Of a stretch of DNA of 64,000 nt, positions 11,943-23,021 are shown one piece after another. The notes under the pieces are model-generated. The model had not been told where the DNA came from. It searched no databases and saw only the letters and a program-made list of their open reading frames with translations. A program made the position numbers and the translations under genes. Each line of letters starts with the position of its first letter. Position 1 is the first letter of the stretch. Source of the DNA: Gammaproteobacteria bacterium (lineage in GTDB: Bacteria; Pseudomonadota; Gammaproteobacteria; Ga0077536). Location: the NCBI GenBank assembly GCA_021773835.1, contig JAJFJQ010000073.1, positions 558,001-622,000 on the forward strand. The letters run 5' to 3'.

Positions 11943-13808
11943 ATGAACGATCTTGCCCAGATAAAATCCAGTTGTGCTGACCAAGCCAGCGCGATCCTGC
12001 AAACGGTTTACGGCTACCCTGCATTTCGCGGCGATCAACTAGAGGTGATTGAAGCCACGGTCGCGGGCAACGACAGCTTGGTCTTGATGCCGACCGGCGG
12101 TGGCAAGTCGATTTGTTATCAGATACCAGCGTTGATGCGTAGCGGCGTTGCGCTGATCGTCTCGCCCTTGATTGCATTGATGCGTGACCAGGTCGTCGCC
12201 CTCCAGCAACTCGGGGTTCAGGCGGCATTTCTAAACTCATCTTTGCCATCGAATGAACAAGCCGAGGTTATCCGTCGGGTCCGCGCAGGTGATCTGGATC
12301 TCTTGTATATCGCGCCGGAGCGACTGCTCCAAACGCAAACCCTGGCCGAACTTAGTGCAACGCAAATCGGATTGATTGCAGTCGACGAAGCCCATTGCGT
12401 ATCGCAATGGGGGCATGACTTCCGTGTCGACTACCTGGAACTTGGCCAGCTTGGAGAGTTGTTCCCTGGCGTACCGCGCATGGCGCTTACCGCCACCGCA
12501 GATGAACGCACTCGGGTTGAGATCGTAGAACGTCTAAATCTGCGGCAACCGCGGCGCTTCGTGAGCGGCTTCGATCGACCAAACATTCGCTATGCCGTGC
12601 ATACAAAAGCGGACGCCAAACGCCAATTGCTTGGATTTCTTGAGAGCCATAAAGATGAATGCGGGATCGTCTACTGTCTTTCACGCGCAAAAGTTGAAAG
12701 TACTGCAGCATGGTTGCGCAATACGGGGATCAACGCTTACCCGTATCACGCCGGCCTCGCGGCCCAGACCCGTGCCGAGCACCAAACGCGCTTTCTCCAC
12801 GAGGAAGCGGTGGTAATTGTTGCGACGATCGCGTTCGGAATGGGTATCGATAAACCGGACGTGCGCTTTGTCGCGCACCTTGATTTGCCCAAGAGCATCG
12901 AGGCCTACTATCAAGAAACCGGACGGGCCGGGCGCGATGGCGAGCCGGCAGATGCGTGGATGGTCTATGGCCTACAAGATGTCGTGCGTTTGCGCCAGAT
13001 GCTCGACACCTCGCAGGCGGACGAGCGGCATAAACGGATAGAGCGACACAAATTGGATGCCTTGTTGGGTTGGTGCGAGATCACGACCTGTAGACGCCAC
13101 TCGCTGCTGGCCTATTTCGGTGACGAGTCGATCGAGGCCTGTGGCAACTGCGATATTTGCCTCAATCCACCAACAACCTGGGACGCTACGCTCGCGGCGC
13201 AACAACTGCTGTCATGCATCTACCGCACTGGCCAGCGGTTTGGCGCGGGCCACGTTATTGACGTGCTCTTAGGCAAAAACACCGACAAGGTACAGCAACA
13301 CGGACATGCTGCGATTAGTACATTTGGGATCGGCGCAGAGTTAAGCGCTCAGCGCTGGCGGTCAGTGTTGCGGCAGTTGATGGTTGGTGGGTTCGTGCAA
13401 GCGGATCCAGAGCGCTATGGTGCATTGGTGCTCAGCCCGCACAGCCGCCCATTGCTACGAGGCGAAATAAGCCTGCAGTTGCGTGAGGATCCGAGCTTAC
13501 CTTCTGGCCGCAAACGTGAACGTCGTGAGCGAACCGTAGTCAGTAGCGGTGACGAGCCGCTATGGGCATTACTGCGAGAATGCCGTAGCCGCATTGCTAA
13601 AGAACAAAGCATCCCACCATATGCCGTATTTCACGATTCAACCTTACTTGAGATGCTCGAAGTTCGACCGTCAAATTTGGCCACGATGCGCAATATCAAC
13701 GGGATTGGCGACGTGAAACTCGAACGCTACGGTGCGCAATTTCTAAAATTAATTAACCCAGTGGATAAAGACCTTGAAAGTGATGAAGACAGCCACTTTG
13801 CCCACTGA
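11943..13808 (+). CDS. recQ: ATP-dependent DNA helicase RecQ
   Basis: RecQ unwinds DNA 3' to 5' in recombination repair. The 621-residue protein has Walker [13 protein letters not shown] near residue 50, the DEAH box [22 protein letters not shown], the motif IV region GFDRPNIRY, and the motif V-VI region [17 protein letters not shown] and [11 protein letters not shown] zinc-binding RQC region carries GNCDICLNP, and a C-terminal HRDC-like domain ends with [15 protein letters not shown] strong AAGGAGG site lies about 12 bases before the ATG. Confidence 0.95.
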   Translation: MNDLAQIKSSCADQASAILQTVYGYPAFRGDQLEVIEATVAGNDSLVLMPTGGGKSICYQIPALMRSGVALIVSPLIALMRDQVVALQQLGVQAAFLNSSLPSNEQAEVIRRVRAGDLDLLYIAPERLLQTQTLAELSATQIGLIAVDEAHCVSQWGHDFRVDYLELGQLGELFPGVPRMALTATADERTRVEIVERLNLRQPRRFVSGFDRPNIRYAVHTKADAKRQLLGFLESHKDECGIVYCLSRAKVESTAAWLRNTGINAYPYHAGLAAQTRAEHQTRFLHEEAVVIVATIAFGMGIDKPDVRFVAHLDLPKSIEAYYQETGRAGRDGEPADAWMVYGLQDVVRLRQMLDTSQADERHKRIERHKLDALLGWCEITTCRRHSLLAYFGDESIEACGNCDICLNPPTTWDATLAAQQLLSCIYRTGQRFGAGHVIDVLLGKNTDKVQQHGHAAISTFGIGAELSAQRWRSVLRQLMVGGFVQADPERYGALVLSPHSRPLLRGEISLQLREDPSLPSGRKRERRERTVVSSGDEPLWALLRECRSRIAKEQSIPPYAVFHDSTLLEMLEVRPSNLATMRNINGIGDVKLERYGAQFLKLINPVDKDLESDEDSHFAH

Positions 13809-14007
13809 CGCTTGAACACCGGAATTGACCAGAGGCGGGCCCGCGCTGCACAATTACAGGCTAGGCGTGTCCCGAATGACTGCGTCCGCTGCGCACGCTG
13901 GACTGATACCCAATAGGCACTGTGAGCGACCGTCTAGGCGGTCCTATGATTACATTGAAAACAGCGCCGTACGTACCGATGAAGAATTAATTGCGGAGAA
14001 ATAAATT

Positions 14008-15654
14008 ATGGCCGAAGTGAGATCGCAGAAAGATAACGGTAACGGAGTTGCAAACCCGCTAGTGCTCGACGCAGCCGTCATCGGGGCTGGCGTTGCCGGG
14101 CTTTATCAGCTCCATCAGCTGCGCGAGGAAGGGCTAAGTGTTAGAGCCTTCGATGCTGCTGGTGGCGTCGGCGGTACGTGGTATTGGAACTGCTACCCCG
14201 GCGCAAAATTCGATTCGGCGAGCTACATCTATCAATATTTGTTCAGTGAGGAACTGTACAAAGGTTGGAGCTGGAGCCAGAAATTCCCGGAACAACCAGA
14301 AATTGAAAGCTGGATGAACTATGTTGCAGACACGCTCGATTTGCGGCCGGACATCCAACTCAATACGACGATCAAATCAGCACACTACGACGAAGACCGC
14401 GGGCGCTGGACCCTTACGACGGACGCAGGCCAGGTCATTGACGCGCAGTTCGTGGTGTCATGCTCCGGTATGCTGTCGGCGCCAATGACCAACCTGTTCG
14501 AGGGTCAAGACAGCTTTAAAGGCGATATTTTTCACACCGCCCGCTGGCCGCGAGAGGCAGTGAATTTAAAAGGCAAGCGGGTCGGCTGTATAGGAAATGG
14601 CGCCACTGGCATCCAGGTGATCCAGACGATCGCGCCCGAGGTCGGCGAACTAAAAGTGTTCATCCGGACCCCGCAGTACGTCAACGCAATGAATAATCCG
14701 CAGTATGGGCCGGCCGAAGTTGAGGAGTACAAATCCAAGTTCGAATACTACAAAGAACGCTTGCCACACACCTTCGCCGGCTTCGAATTTGATTTTGACA
14801 ACGGCACCTGGGCCGACAGTACACCCGAACAAAGGCATGAGGTGTTGGAGCGGATTTGGGAGAATGGATCACTGGAACTTTGGACCGCTTCGTTCTCGGA
14901 GTTGTTTTTCGACGAAGAAATAAACGAACAAATATCGGAATTCGTCCGCAACAAGATGCGTGAACGGCTTAAAGACAAGGACCTGTGCGATTTGCTGATT
15001 CCGACTGATTACGGCTTTGGGACCCACCGCGTGCCGCTCGAAAGCGGTTATCTCGAAGCATACCATCTGCCGCATGTCGGTATCGTCAGTGTTAAGGACA
15101 ACCCAATCGCTAGAATTACACCCGAAGGCATCCAACTTACCGACGGCAGCACGTACGAATTCGACGTCATTATCCTCGCGACCGGATTCGACGCCGGCTC
15201 CGGAGCGCTTACGCGGATGGATATCCGTGGTCGCGACGACCGTTCGCTGACAGAACAGTGGCAACAGGACATCACGACAACGATGGGCCTCCAAGTCCAC
15301 GGCTACCCGAACCTGTTCTTGACCGGCGCGCCGCTGTCGCCATCGGCGGCACTTTGCAACATGACCACCTGTCTACAGCAGCAAACCGAATGGATCACCA
15401 GTTGTATCAAGCATCTGCGTAATAAAGACCTGCACGTGGTCGAAGCGACCAGAGAAGCCGAGGAACAATGGGTCAAACATCACGATGACTTAGCGAACGC
15501 AACACTCGTAACAAAAACAGACTCGTGGTATATGGGATCGAACATTGAGGGCAAACCTCGACGGATGCTGTCCTATATCGGCGGGGTGGGGACCTATCGG
15601 CAGAAGTGCAGCGAAGTCGAAAGCCAGGGCTACCCTGGTTTTGAAATGCACTAA
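14008..15654 (+). CDS. Baeyer-Villiger-type flavin monooxygenase
   Basis: This NADPH- and FAD-dependent enzyme would insert oxygen next to a ketone to give an ester or lactone. The 548-residue protein has VIGAGVAGLYQLHQL at about residues 24-38, GVGGTWYWNCYPGAKFD near 53, the diagnostic fingerprint FKGDIFHTARWP at 170-181 (F-x-G-x3-H-x3-W-P) and the second Rossmann GNGATGIQ near 197. It ends with the GTYRQKC type tail of cyclohexanone/phenylacetone monooxygenases. A GGAG site precedes the ATG. It stands alone behind a 200-base gap. Confidence 0.9.
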   Translation: MAEVRSQKDNGNGVANPLVLDAAVIGAGVAGLYQLHQLREEGLSVRAFDAAGGVGGTWYWNCYPGAKFDSASYIYQYLFSEELYKGWSWSQKFPEQPEIESWMNYVADTLDLRPDIQLNTTIKSAHYDEDRGRWTLTTDAGQVIDAQFVVSCSGMLSAPMTNLFEGQDSFKGDIFHTARWPREAVNLKGKRVGCIGNGATGIQVIQTIAPEVGELKVFIRTPQYVNAMNNPQYGPAEVEEYKSKFEYYKERLPHTFAGFEFDFDNGTWADSTPEQRHEVLERIWENGSLELWTASFSELFFDEEINEQISEFVRNKMRERLKDKDLCDLLIPTDYGFGTHRVPLESGYLEAYHLPHVGIVSVKDNPIARITPEGIQLTDGSTYEFDVIILATGFDAGSGALTRMDIRGRDDRSLTEQWQQDITTTMGLQVHGYPNLFLTGAPLSPSAALCNMTTCLQQQTEWITSCIKHLRNKDLHVVEATREAEEQWVKHHDDLANATLVTKTDSWYMGSNIEGKPRRMLSYIGGVGTYRQKCSEVESQGYPGFEMH

Positions 15655-15859
15655 GTCGTTGCCCAGATGGGCCATAGGACACGCTACCTTTTTGTATTGC
15701 TGGACACATAACCGAGCAATGTGGCGGCACTCGCATGATTGCAATTGATCTATCTTCAGCTCAGATACCAACCGTGCTTTATCCGGCATATACTGGCGCT
15801 CTGCACAGTATTAACCGCTGTACCACACTTGCCATAAAAATGAGCCTCGGAGGTCAACG

Positions 15860-16957
15860 ATGATCCAGATCGGTCTTTGCCAAATTGCCCAAAGCTTCGG
15901 TTACGACAACATAAGTGATGACCAGGTCTACGATGAGGAGATTGCCAACGCACTACTCGCCGAGGAACTAGGCTACGACTTGGTCTCGATGGTTGAGCAT
16001 CATTTTGAAGACTACGCGCTTTGCCCAGACAATTTCGTCTATCTTGCCCATCTTGCGGCACAGACCTCGCGCATAAAGCTCATGACCGGCGCCGTTATTG
16101 TGCCGTGGCACAGTCAACCGCTGAGGATCGTCGAAAAAGCCGCGCTACTCGATCATTTGAGCAATGGGCGAATGATCCTCGGACTTGGTCGCGGCTTATC
16201 GCGGCGTGAGTACGGGCAATTCGGTATCTCGATGGACGAATCGCGTGAGCGCTTCGATGAGGCGACGCCGATGATAATGGCAGCACTTGAGAGTGGGGTT
16301 ATGGAGGCGCACGACGGACGATTCTTCACGCAACCGGAGGCACAAATTCGGCCGCGGCCAACAAAAAGCTTTAAGGGACGCACGGCCCAGGTGGCGATGT
16401 CGGGAGACTCCGTCATTGAAGCGGCAAAAAACGGGTTGAAGATGATGCAGTTTGCATACAAGCCCGCCGCAGTGCATAAGCAAGAAGTTGAAACCTATGC
16501 GGAGCATTATCGAACCGAGCACAAAACAGCCCCGCCGATACCTTTCTTCGTGGATTTTTGCGTGTGCGATACAAATGCCGACCGTGCCGCTGAAAATGCA
16601 GACCGCCATGTGCGACGTTATCTGTTAAGTCTTATGCATCATTACGAGATGATGGGGGACCACTTCGCTGATGCCGAAGGCTATGAAGAATACGGCGAAG
16701 GCGCAAAAGCCATGCAGGCAGCGGGAATGGAGGCAGTAGCCGATGAGTATCTTGCCGGTCAGACCTGGGGTACGCCACAACAGATCCTCGACAAGATCCA
16801 AGCCCGCCGCGATATCCTCGGCGCTTACGACATTCTTCTAGTGACGCGCTTTGCTGGTTTGCCCTATGAAGATGTAGAACGCACCATGCGAACGTTTGCC
16901 AATGAGGTTATGCCGGAACTAAGGAGTTGGGATAGTCCGGAGACTATCGCGGCCTAA
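15860..16957 (+). CDS. Luciferase-like (LLM class) flavin-dependent monooxygenase
   Basis: A 365-residue TIM-barrel protein of the bacterial luciferase family. Features are LAEELGYDLVSMVEHHF near residue 35, SRIKLMTGAVIVPWHSQPLR, GRMILGLGRG near 109, GTPQQILDKI near 307 and TRFAGLPYEDV near the end. Such enzymes use FMNH2 or coenzyme F420 on long-chain aldehydes, alkanes or aromatics, and the substrate is not evident. CGGAGGTCAACG precedes the ATG. It converges on the thiolase gene, with a strong hairpin in the gap. Confidence 0.85.
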   Translation: MIQIGLCQIAQSFGYDNISDDQVYDEEIANALLAEELGYDLVSMVEHHFEDYALCPDNFVYLAHLAAQTSRIKLMTGAVIVPWHSQPLRIVEKAALLDHLSNGRMILGLGRGLSRREYGQFGISMDESRERFDEATPMIMAALESGVMEAHDGRFFTQPEAQIRPRPTKSFKGRTAQVAMSGDSVIEAAKNGLKMMQFAYKPAAVHKQEVETYAEHYRTEHKTAPPIPFFVDFCVCDTNADRAAENADRHVRRYLLSLMHHYEMMGDHFADAEGYEEYGEGAKAMQAAGMEAVADEYLAGQTWGTPQQILDKIQARRDILGAYDILLVTRFAGLPYEDVERTMRTFANEVMPELRSWDSPETIAA

Positions 16958-17023
16958 TTGCGACGGATGTATAAGCGCAACGGACAGCCCGCTGCGCAAA
17001 GCTTAGACCATCATTATTACGCT

Positions 17024-17060
17024 ATCATGCGCGCAGATTTGGCGTGTCGGCGCGCATGAT
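17024..17060. terminator. Perfect 11-bp inverted repeat between convergent genes
   Basis: ATCATGCGCGC (17024-17034) and GCGCGCATGAT (17050-17060) form a perfect stem around a 15-base loop. It sits in the gap between the luciferase-like gene and the oppositely directed thiolase. Position and symmetry suggest a two-way transcription stop, but there is no T tract on either side. Confidence 0.45.
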
Positions 17061-17072
17061 GGATATGCGCAT

Positions 17073-18251
17073 TTAACAAACCTCGAATAGACCCGCAGCG
17101 CCCATACCACCACCGATGCACATCGTCACGACGACGTTTTTCGCGCCGCGACGCTTGCCCTCGATCAATGCATGGCCGGTCAAGCGGCTACCCGTCACAC
17201 CGTAGGGGTGTCCGACGGCGATTGAGCCGCCATTGACGTTTAAGCGATCGCGGGGGATCCCCAGCTTGTCCGCGCAATAGATCACCTGTACCGCAAATGC
17301 CTCATTCAGTTCCCATAGATCGATATCATCAACCTTCAGACCGACATTTTTGAGCAACTTCGGGATCGCAAATACGGGGCCGATGCCCATTTCGTCGGGT
17401 TCACAACCGGCAACCGCGAAACCACGAAAGATACCGAGTGGCTGCAGACCTTTTTGCGCGGCAAGTTTGTCACTCATGATTACTTGCGCGGAAGCACCAT
17501 CGGAGAACTGACTCGCATTTCCTGCAGCGATCACGCCACCTTCGATAGCTGGTTTGATCTGCGCCACGCCTTCATAGGTCGTACCCGGACGAATACCTTC
17601 GTCTTGCGTCGCGGTAACTTCTTTTATCGTCTCAGCCCCGGTCTCCTTGTCGACCAATTTCATTTGCGTCGTGACCGGAACAATTTCGTCGTCAAATTTA
17701 CCGTCCTCGCGCGCCTGCGTCGCCTTGTTCTGGCTCTCGACCCCATAACGATCTTGGTCTTCACGCGAAATCTTGTAGCGCTTGGCGACGGTTTCCGCGG
17801 TTTGTAGCATCGGCCAGTAAATCTCGGGCTTATGTTCAACCAGCCAAGCGTCGGTGAGCATATGTTGATTCATTTCGTTTTGAACGCATGAGATGGACTC
17901 GACCCCGCCGGCAACAAAGATGTCGGCCTCGCCGCTAATCACGCGCTGCGAGGCGAGTGCAACGGTCTGTAACCCGGAAGAACAAAAGCGATTCACCGTC
18001 ATCCCCGACACTGTGACCGGCATTTCTGCCCGCAGTGCGATCTGCCGAGCGATGTTGGAACCGGTTGCCCCTTCTGGATTGGCGCAGCCCATGATCACGT
18101 CGTCAACCTCGCTAGGCTCAAGGCCCGCACGCTCTACCGCGGCCCCCACTGCAACGGCCCCAAGTGTCGCGCCATGCGTCATGTTGAATGATCCGCGCCA
18201 ACTTTTGCACAAAGGTGTACGGGCGGTGGAAACAATAACGGCCTCGGTCAT
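17073..18251 (-). CDS. Thiolase family acetyl-CoA acyltransferase
   Basis: A 392-residue thiolase that either cleaves 3-oxoacyl-CoA or condenses acetyl-CoA. It has the acyl-accepting Cys90 in [11 protein letters not shown], His348 in [11 protein letters not shown] and Cys378 in [10 protein letters not shown], the full catalytic triad. The chosen ATG gives the family start [13 protein letters not shown] and follows GGAGATCGCTGAG; the frame is open for 45 more codons upstream. It is transcribed divergently from the persulfide dioxygenase gene. It could serve beta-oxidation or the last step of 3-oxoadipate use. Confidence 0.92.
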   Translation of the reverse strand: MTEAVIVSTARTPLCKSWRGSFNMTHGATLGAVAVGAAVERAGLEPSEVDDVIMGCANPEGATGSNIARQIALRAEMPVTVSGMTVNRFCSSGLQTVALASQRVISGEADIFVAGGVESISCVQNEMNQHMLTDAWLVEHKPEIYWPMLQTAETVAKRYKISREDQDRYGVESQNKATQAREDGKFDDEIVPVTTQMKLVDKETGAETIKEVTATQDEGIRPGTTYEGVAQIKPAIEGGVIAAGNASQFSDGASAQVIMSDKLAAQKGLQPLGIFRGFAVAGCEPDEMGIGPVFAIPKLLKNVGLKVDDIDLWELNEAFAVQVIYCADKLGIPRDRLNVNGGSIAVGHPYGVTGSRLTGHALIEGKRRGAKNVVVTMCIGGGMGAAGLFEVC

Positions 18252-18368
18252 CTCAGCGATCTCCCAATCTGAACTCAGTCGGCTATGATAACCGCAAAGT
18301 GCAAGCCACTGCAGCTTGCTACACCGGATCTGAAAAGTGACAAAGGAGCAATTTGAGAGACCGAGCCT

Positions 18369-19442
18369 ATGCTGATATTTAGACAATTATTCGACCAAGA
18401 CTCGTCGACATTTACCTATGTACTCGGCGACTCTAATACGCACGAGGCGGTCATTATCGATGCCGTATTCGAACAGGCTGGGCGTGACCGCGCCTTGCTC
18501 GAGGAGCTTGGACTACAACTCGTCCATGTCGTTGATACCCATTGTCATGCGGATCATGTCACCGCTGCCTGGTTAATGAAGCACCACCTAGGTGCGCAGA
18601 TTGGGATCTCCCAACATGCGGGAGTCGAAGGCGCGGACAACGCACTGGCGCATGGTGATCACGTCAGATTTGGTTCGCGATATCTCGAAGTCCGCGAGAC
18701 GCCCGGCCATACTAATGGCTGCGTTACCTATGTTTTGGATGACGAGACAATGGCCTTCACCGGCGACGCCGTGCTGATCCGCGGTTGCGGCCGCACAGAC
18801 TTTCAGCAAGGTGACCCAAAGGCCTTGTACCGTTCGATTCAGACTCAGATCATGGCCTTGCCCGATTCAACAAGGTTATATCCGGCCCACGATTACCGTG
18901 GCATTACGATGACCTCGGTCGCCGAAGAAAAGCAATTTAATCCGCGCTTCGGTGGGCAGATAAGCGAGCAGGATTTTGCCGGTTATATGAACAATCTGGG
19001 CTTGCCGCATCCGGGCCAAATCGATATCGCGTTACCGGCGAATCTTCGTTGCGGGCGGCCCGAGAACGATGAGATAAACGATGGGTTGCCAGCCTGGGGA
19101 CCGATCAAACAGACCTTCGGCGGGGTGTGGGAGGTCGATCCGCAATGGCTGGTAGAACACCTGTCGGAAGTGCAGGTGCTCGATGTTCGTGAGAGTGATG
19201 AGTATGACGGGCCACTTGGGCACATTGCAGACGCAATCCATATCCCGCTCGGATCACTCGCCGATCGAGCTGACGAAATCGGTTCCGAGCGTCCGGTCGT
19301 CACCGTTTGCCGCTCCGCTGCGCGGTCGGCGCAAGCTATCGTATTACTCAAACGGGCAGGGATCGGTGAGGCGGCGAATTTAAGCGGCGGCATGCTGCGT
19401 TGGCGAGATCGCGGCTATCCGGTCGTTGGCGGTGTCAGTTAA
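18369..19442 (+). CDS. Persulfide dioxygenase-rhodanese fusion
   Basis: A 357-residue two-domain protein. The N-terminal part is an ETHE1-like metallo-beta-lactamase fold with THCHADH (His58, His60, Asp62, His63), His114 in ETPGHTNG, Asp133 in [13 protein letters not shown] and His174 in [12 protein letters not shown]1 enzymes oxidise glutathione persulfide to sulfite. The C-terminal rhodanese domain has the active loop CRSAARS with Cys314. Such fusions handle hydrogen sulfide-derived persulfides. The ribosome site is weak. An atypical thiol peroxidase follows 18 bases later. Confidence 0.9.
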   Translation: MLIFRQLFDQDSSTFTYVLGDSNTHEAVIIDAVFEQAGRDRALLEELGLQLVHVVDTHCHADHVTAAWLMKHHLGAQIGISQHAGVEGADNALAHGDHVRFGSRYLEVRETPGHTNGCVTYVLDDETMAFTGDAVLIRGCGRTDFQQGDPKALYRSIQTQIMALPDSTRLYPAHDYRGITMTSVAEEKQFNPRFGGQISEQDFAGYMNNLGLPHPGQIDIALPANLRCGRPENDEINDGLPAWGPIKQTFGGVWEVDPQWLVEHLSEVQVLDVRESDEYDGPLGHIADAIHIPLGSLADRADEIGSERPVVTVCRSAARSAQAIVLLKRAGIGEAANLSGGMLRWRDRGYPVVGGVS

Positions 19443-19460
19443 ACCAATGGGAGAGGCGTC

Positions 19461-20087
19461 GTGAGATACGCGATCACTGCGCTAGCAGTACTGATCCTCA
19501 ATGCAGGATGCAGTAGCGGCGACACGAATCAAGTGCAAGCCGATCTGCCAATCGACCGCGGCAGTGTTCAGGCGGGGCAGGGCAACAGTGTGACGATGCG
19601 GGGCAAGCCGCTGGCCTTGTCCGGAAGTGGGATGATCGAAGTTGGCAAAGCCTTGCCGAGTGCGGTGATGTCATCGAACGAGCTCAAACCTGTCAACCTC
19701 ACGGAGGTCAAAGGCAAGGTTCGCATCATTAGCGTGGTGCCATCGCTCGACACGCCGGCCTGCGAAAAACAAACGCACGAACTCTCTGAAGAGAACGGCG
19801 GGCTCGATGCACGCGTTGAACTGATCACAATCAGTATGGACTTACCTTTTGCCCAGTCGCGCTTCGCCGAAGCAGCGAAGATCAACAATATCACTTTTTT
19901 ATCGGATTATAAAAACAGATCTTTCGGCGACAATAATGGTTTGCTAATCGAGCCGCTCGCACTGCTAGCACGCGCGGTGATCGTTACCGATAAAGACAAT
20001 ATCGTGCGCTACCTCCAGGTAGTGCCGGAACTCGCGGCGTTGCCTGATATGCAAGCAGCGATGGAGGCTGCGCGCGCGCTCCTTTGA
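19461..20087 (+). CDS. Lipoprotein thiol peroxidase of Tpx type, lacking the resolving Cys
   Basis: A 208-residue peroxiredoxin of the Tpx family with a lipoprotein signal: MRYAITALAVLILNAGC, lipobox Cys17. The peroxidatic Cys101 lies in VPSLDTPACEKQT. In E. coli Tpx the resolving Cys follows DLPFAQSRF; here the same DLPFAQSRF is followed by Ala136, and no other Cys exists in the mature chain. It should act as a one-Cys enzyme needing an outside thiol, anchored to a membrane. The GTG start has a GGGAGAGG site. It sits directly after the persulfide dioxygenase-rhodanese gene. Confidence 0.88.
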   Translation: MRYAITALAVLILNAGCSSGDTNQVQADLPIDRGSVQAGQGNSVTMRGKPLALSGSGMIEVGKALPSAVMSSNELKPVNLTEVKGKVRIISVVPSLDTPACEKQTHELSEENGGLDARVELITISMDLPFAQSRFAEAAKINNITFLSDYKNRSFGDNNGLLIEPLALLARAVIVTDKDNIVRYLQVVPELAALPDMQAAMEAARALL

Positions 20088-20140
20088 GCGCACGCGATTG
20101 CCACTTAACGGAATTATCCTAGCGCCGCATGGAAAGCGGG

Positions 20141-20677
20141 CTACGACACACTTTCCTTGAATACCTCTGGCGGCGCTTGGTTGACCTTTGCATCCTCGGT
20201 CCAATAACGCTTCGCCCAGATCCCGTTGTAGGCCTCGCCTTCAATCGGCATGCGCCAGGTTCGAACTTCGGCATCGGCTAAGGTCAGCGAACACAAGGCG
20301 CGTGGTTGGTCGTCCGTACTATCCACATAGGCATCGGCGTCGTCGAGTGTGATGTAGCGTTTTGCAATGCGGCGATAGCGATCCCGCCAAGCGTCATCGT
20401 TGCCGACTTCATGGATGATTTCTGCTTTGCCGCGGATCACGACCTTACGATACGGCATGGCCTGCTCGTCAATACATAATGCAATACGGGGGTCGTTGCG
20501 GATGTGCTTTAGCCATTCCGAGTATTGCCGCGGTGTAAACCACATCCGACCTTCTTCGTGGACGAACCAGATCGGGGTGGATAAAGGTGCGCCACTCGGG
20601 TCAACCGTTGCAATGTTCATCATGAATCCCTGCTCCGATAGAAACGCATCACGCTCTGCATCAGTCAGTTTTGGCAT
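20141..20677 (-). CDS. Pyridoxamine 5'-phosphate oxidase-fold flavin protein
   Basis: A 178-residue split-barrel protein. It has MNIATVDPSGAPLSTPIWFVHEEGRMWFTPRQ near residue 20, IALCIDEQAMPYRKVVIRGKAEI near 64 and a C-terminal WAKRYW. This is the layout of the pyridoxamine-phosphate-oxidase-like group that binds FMN or F420. The substrate is unknown. It lies 14 bases after the ygiQ-type gene on the same strand and has an AGAGGACAAC ribosome site. Confidence 0.8.
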   Translation of the reverse strand: MPKLTDAERDAFLSEQGFMMNIATVDPSGAPLSTPIWFVHEEGRMWFTPRQYSEWLKHIRNDPRIALCIDEQAMPYRKVVIRGKAEIIHEVGNDDAWRDRYRRIAKRYITLDDADAYVDSTDDQPRALCSLTLADAEVRTWRMPIEGEAYNGIWAKRYWTEDAKVNQAPPEVFKESVS

Positions 20678-20691
20678 TGTTGTCCTCTCAT

Positions 20692-22899
20692 TTAGCTTCG
20701 TTGTCGTGGAGTCGTGGCGCGCCGTGTGTTGCGCGCCGATTTAGATTTTTTTACTGCGCCAGAGCCACGCTTGGTGTCGGCTTGCTCGGCGCGAGTGTGA
20801 GTTGTGCGAAACGGCTTAACGGTCTTGGCACCACGCCGACCTTCGGACCGCTCGCCCGTGCCGAGCGGTTGATAGCTCGGGACTAAATGTCGTTTGCCGT
20901 TGCCAATGAGGTCACTGCGACCCATCCGCCGCAGTGCGTCGCGCAACAGCGGCCAATTATTCGCATCGTGGTAACGCAGAAACGCCTTGTGTAGGCGCCG
21001 CACTTTAAGTCCCTTGGGTACAGCTACCGATTCGCTGTCGGGGCCGACGCGGCCAAGTGGGTTCTTGCCGGTGTGATACATCGCGGTCGCGCTCGCCATC
21101 GGTGATGGTAGAAACGCTTGTACTTGATCAGCACGATAGCGATTCCGTTTCAGCCACAGCGCGAGTTCAACCATGTCCTCGTCGCTAGTGCCTGGGTGTG
21201 CCGCGATGAAGTAGGGGATCAGGTACTGCTCTTTACCAGCTTCGGCCGAATAACGGTCGAACAACTCCTTAAATCGATAATAAGTGCCAACCCCAGGTTT
21301 CATCATCTTCGCTAACGGCCCGTCCGAGATGGCCTCGGGTGCGATCTTCAGATAACCACCAGTGTGATGTTGAGCGAGCTCCTTCACATACTCTGGCGAC
21401 TCAATTGCCAAGTCGTAACGAACACCTGAGGCGATCAAGACCTTTTTGATCCCAGGTAATGAGCGTGCCCGCTGGTAAAGTTTGATCAGTGGCGCGTGGT
21501 TCGTGTTGAGGTTGGGACAGACTCCGGGGAAAACACACGACGGCCGACGACAGGCGGCTTCGATCGCCGGCGTCTTGCATGCTAAGCGATACATGTTTGC
21601 GGTTGGCCCGCCAAGATCGGAAATGACCCCGGTAAAGCCTGGCACCTCATCGCGGATCGTTTCGATTTCGCGCAGCACGGAATCTTCCGATCGATTCTGG
21701 ATGATCCGACCTTCGTGTTCGGTGATGGAACAAAACGTGCAGCCGCCGAAACAACCACGTTGGATCGAGATCGAAAACCGGATCATTTCGTAGGCCGGGA
21801 TCTTCGCCTCGCCGTAACTGGGATGTGGTCGTCGCTTATAAGGTAGTTCGTAGATCGCATCCATTTCCGCGGTTGTGAGCGGCAGCGGTGGCGGATTCAA
21901 CCATACATCGACATCATTATGGCGCTGTACCAATGCACGCGCATTGCCAGGATTCGACTCGAGATGCACGATACGAGAGGTGTGCGCGTAGAGCACCGGG
22001 TCGCGGTTCACCTGATTAAACGCCGGTAGTCGTATCACACTGGTCGAGCGATCCGCATTCGGCACACGACCGCTGAAGCGCACAACTTTGACATTCGGTT
22101 CGAGATCGGTCGCATCGCCCGCCGGTTTTTCATTGCTTACGGCCTCCATTGCGTACGGATCGACAGCAGGGCCCACAGGCCCTGGGCGATCCAAATGCGT
22201 GGAGTCGATTTCAGTCCAACCGGGTGGCGGTTGGCGGTTAACAAAGGCGGTCCCGCGTAGGTCGGTGATATCGCTGATCGTTTCACCTGCGGCGAGCCGA
22301 TGCCCGATCTCTGCCAACTGGCGCTCGGCGTTGCCAAATATGAGCAGATCGGCCTTCGCATCGATCAAGATCGACCGGCGCACCTTTTCCGACCAGTAAT
22401 CAAAATGCGCAACCCGCCGCAAGCTCGCCTCGATACCACCGATGATGATCGGCACGTCCTTGAATGCCTCACGTACCCGCTGGGCGTACACGATCACGCT
22501 CCGATCGGGACGCTTGCCGGCTTCGCCCCCTGGGGTATAGGCGTCATCGCGGCGTATTTTCCGATCCGAGGTATACCGGTTAACCATCGAGTCCATGTTG
22601 CCTGCGGTAACGCCGAAAAAGAGATTGGGTCGGCCGAGTGCGCAAAAGTCGTCTGTGTTATTCCAATTCGGTTGCGCGATCATGCCAACCCGGAATCCTT
22701 GCGCCTCCAGCAGGCGCCCGACTATCGCCATGCCAAAACTTGGATGATCGACGTAGGCATCACCGCACACGATGATCACATCGCAACTATCCCAGCCGAG
22801 ATCGTCCATTTCTGCTCTTGTCATTGGCAGAAACGGTGCAGGAGTTAGGCGCTCGGCCCAAAACTTTTTGTACGAAAATAGCGGCGTGGCGGGTTGCAT
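20692..22899 (-). CDS. YgiQ family radical SAM protein
   Basis: A 735-residue member of the conserved YgiQ family. An N-terminal B12-binding-like region has [25 protein letters not shown] near residue 38. A radical SAM core follows, with the cluster loop [15 protein letters not shown] (CxxxCxxC). The C-terminal tail is basic and rich in Lys/Arg. The biochemical role of the family is not established. The next gene downstream, PPOX-like, is probably co-transcribed. Confidence 0.9.
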   Translation of the reverse strand: MQPATPLFSYKKFWAERLTPAPFLPMTRAEMDDLGWDSCDVIIVCGDAYVDHPSFGMAIVGRLLEAQGFRVGMIAQPNWNNTDDFCALGRPNLFFGVTAGNMDSMVNRYTSDRKIRRDDAYTPGGEAGKRPDRSVIVYAQRVREAFKDVPIIIGGIEASLRRVAHFDYWSEKVRRSILIDAKADLLIFGNAERQLAEIGHRLAAGETISDITDLRGTAFVNRQPPPGWTEIDSTHLDRPGPVGPAVDPYAMEAVSNEKPAGDATDLEPNVKVVRFSGRVPNADRSTSVIRLPAFNQVNRDPVLYAHTSRIVHLESNPGNARALVQRHNDVDVWLNPPPLPLTTAEMDAIYELPYKRRPHPSYGEAKIPAYEMIRFSISIQRGCFGGCTFCSITEHEGRIIQNRSEDSVLREIETIRDEVPGFTGVISDLGGPTANMYRLACKTPAIEAACRRPSCVFPGVCPNLNTNHAPLIKLYQRARSLPGIKKVLIASGVRYDLAIESPEYVKELAQHHTGGYLKIAPEAISDGPLAKMMKPGVGTYYRFKELFDRYSAEAGKEQYLIPYFIAAHPGTSDEDMVELALWLKRNRYRADQVQAFLPSPMASATAMYHTGKNPLGRVGPDSESVAVPKGLKVRRLHKAFLRYHDANNWPLLRDALRRMGRSDLIGNGKRHLVPSYQPLGTGERSEGRRGAKTVKPFRTTHTRAEQADTKRGSGAVKKSKSARNTRRATTPRQRS

Positions 22900-23021
22900 G
22901 GCGCGTATTAGACCTTGGCAATCAGCGCAGGTCTATGCTTGCACAGCGAATCGCACCACAATAGGCATGACAGTCGCCCATCGGGCGAGGATCCGAACGG
23001 ACAGCAAGTGAGGAACGACTC

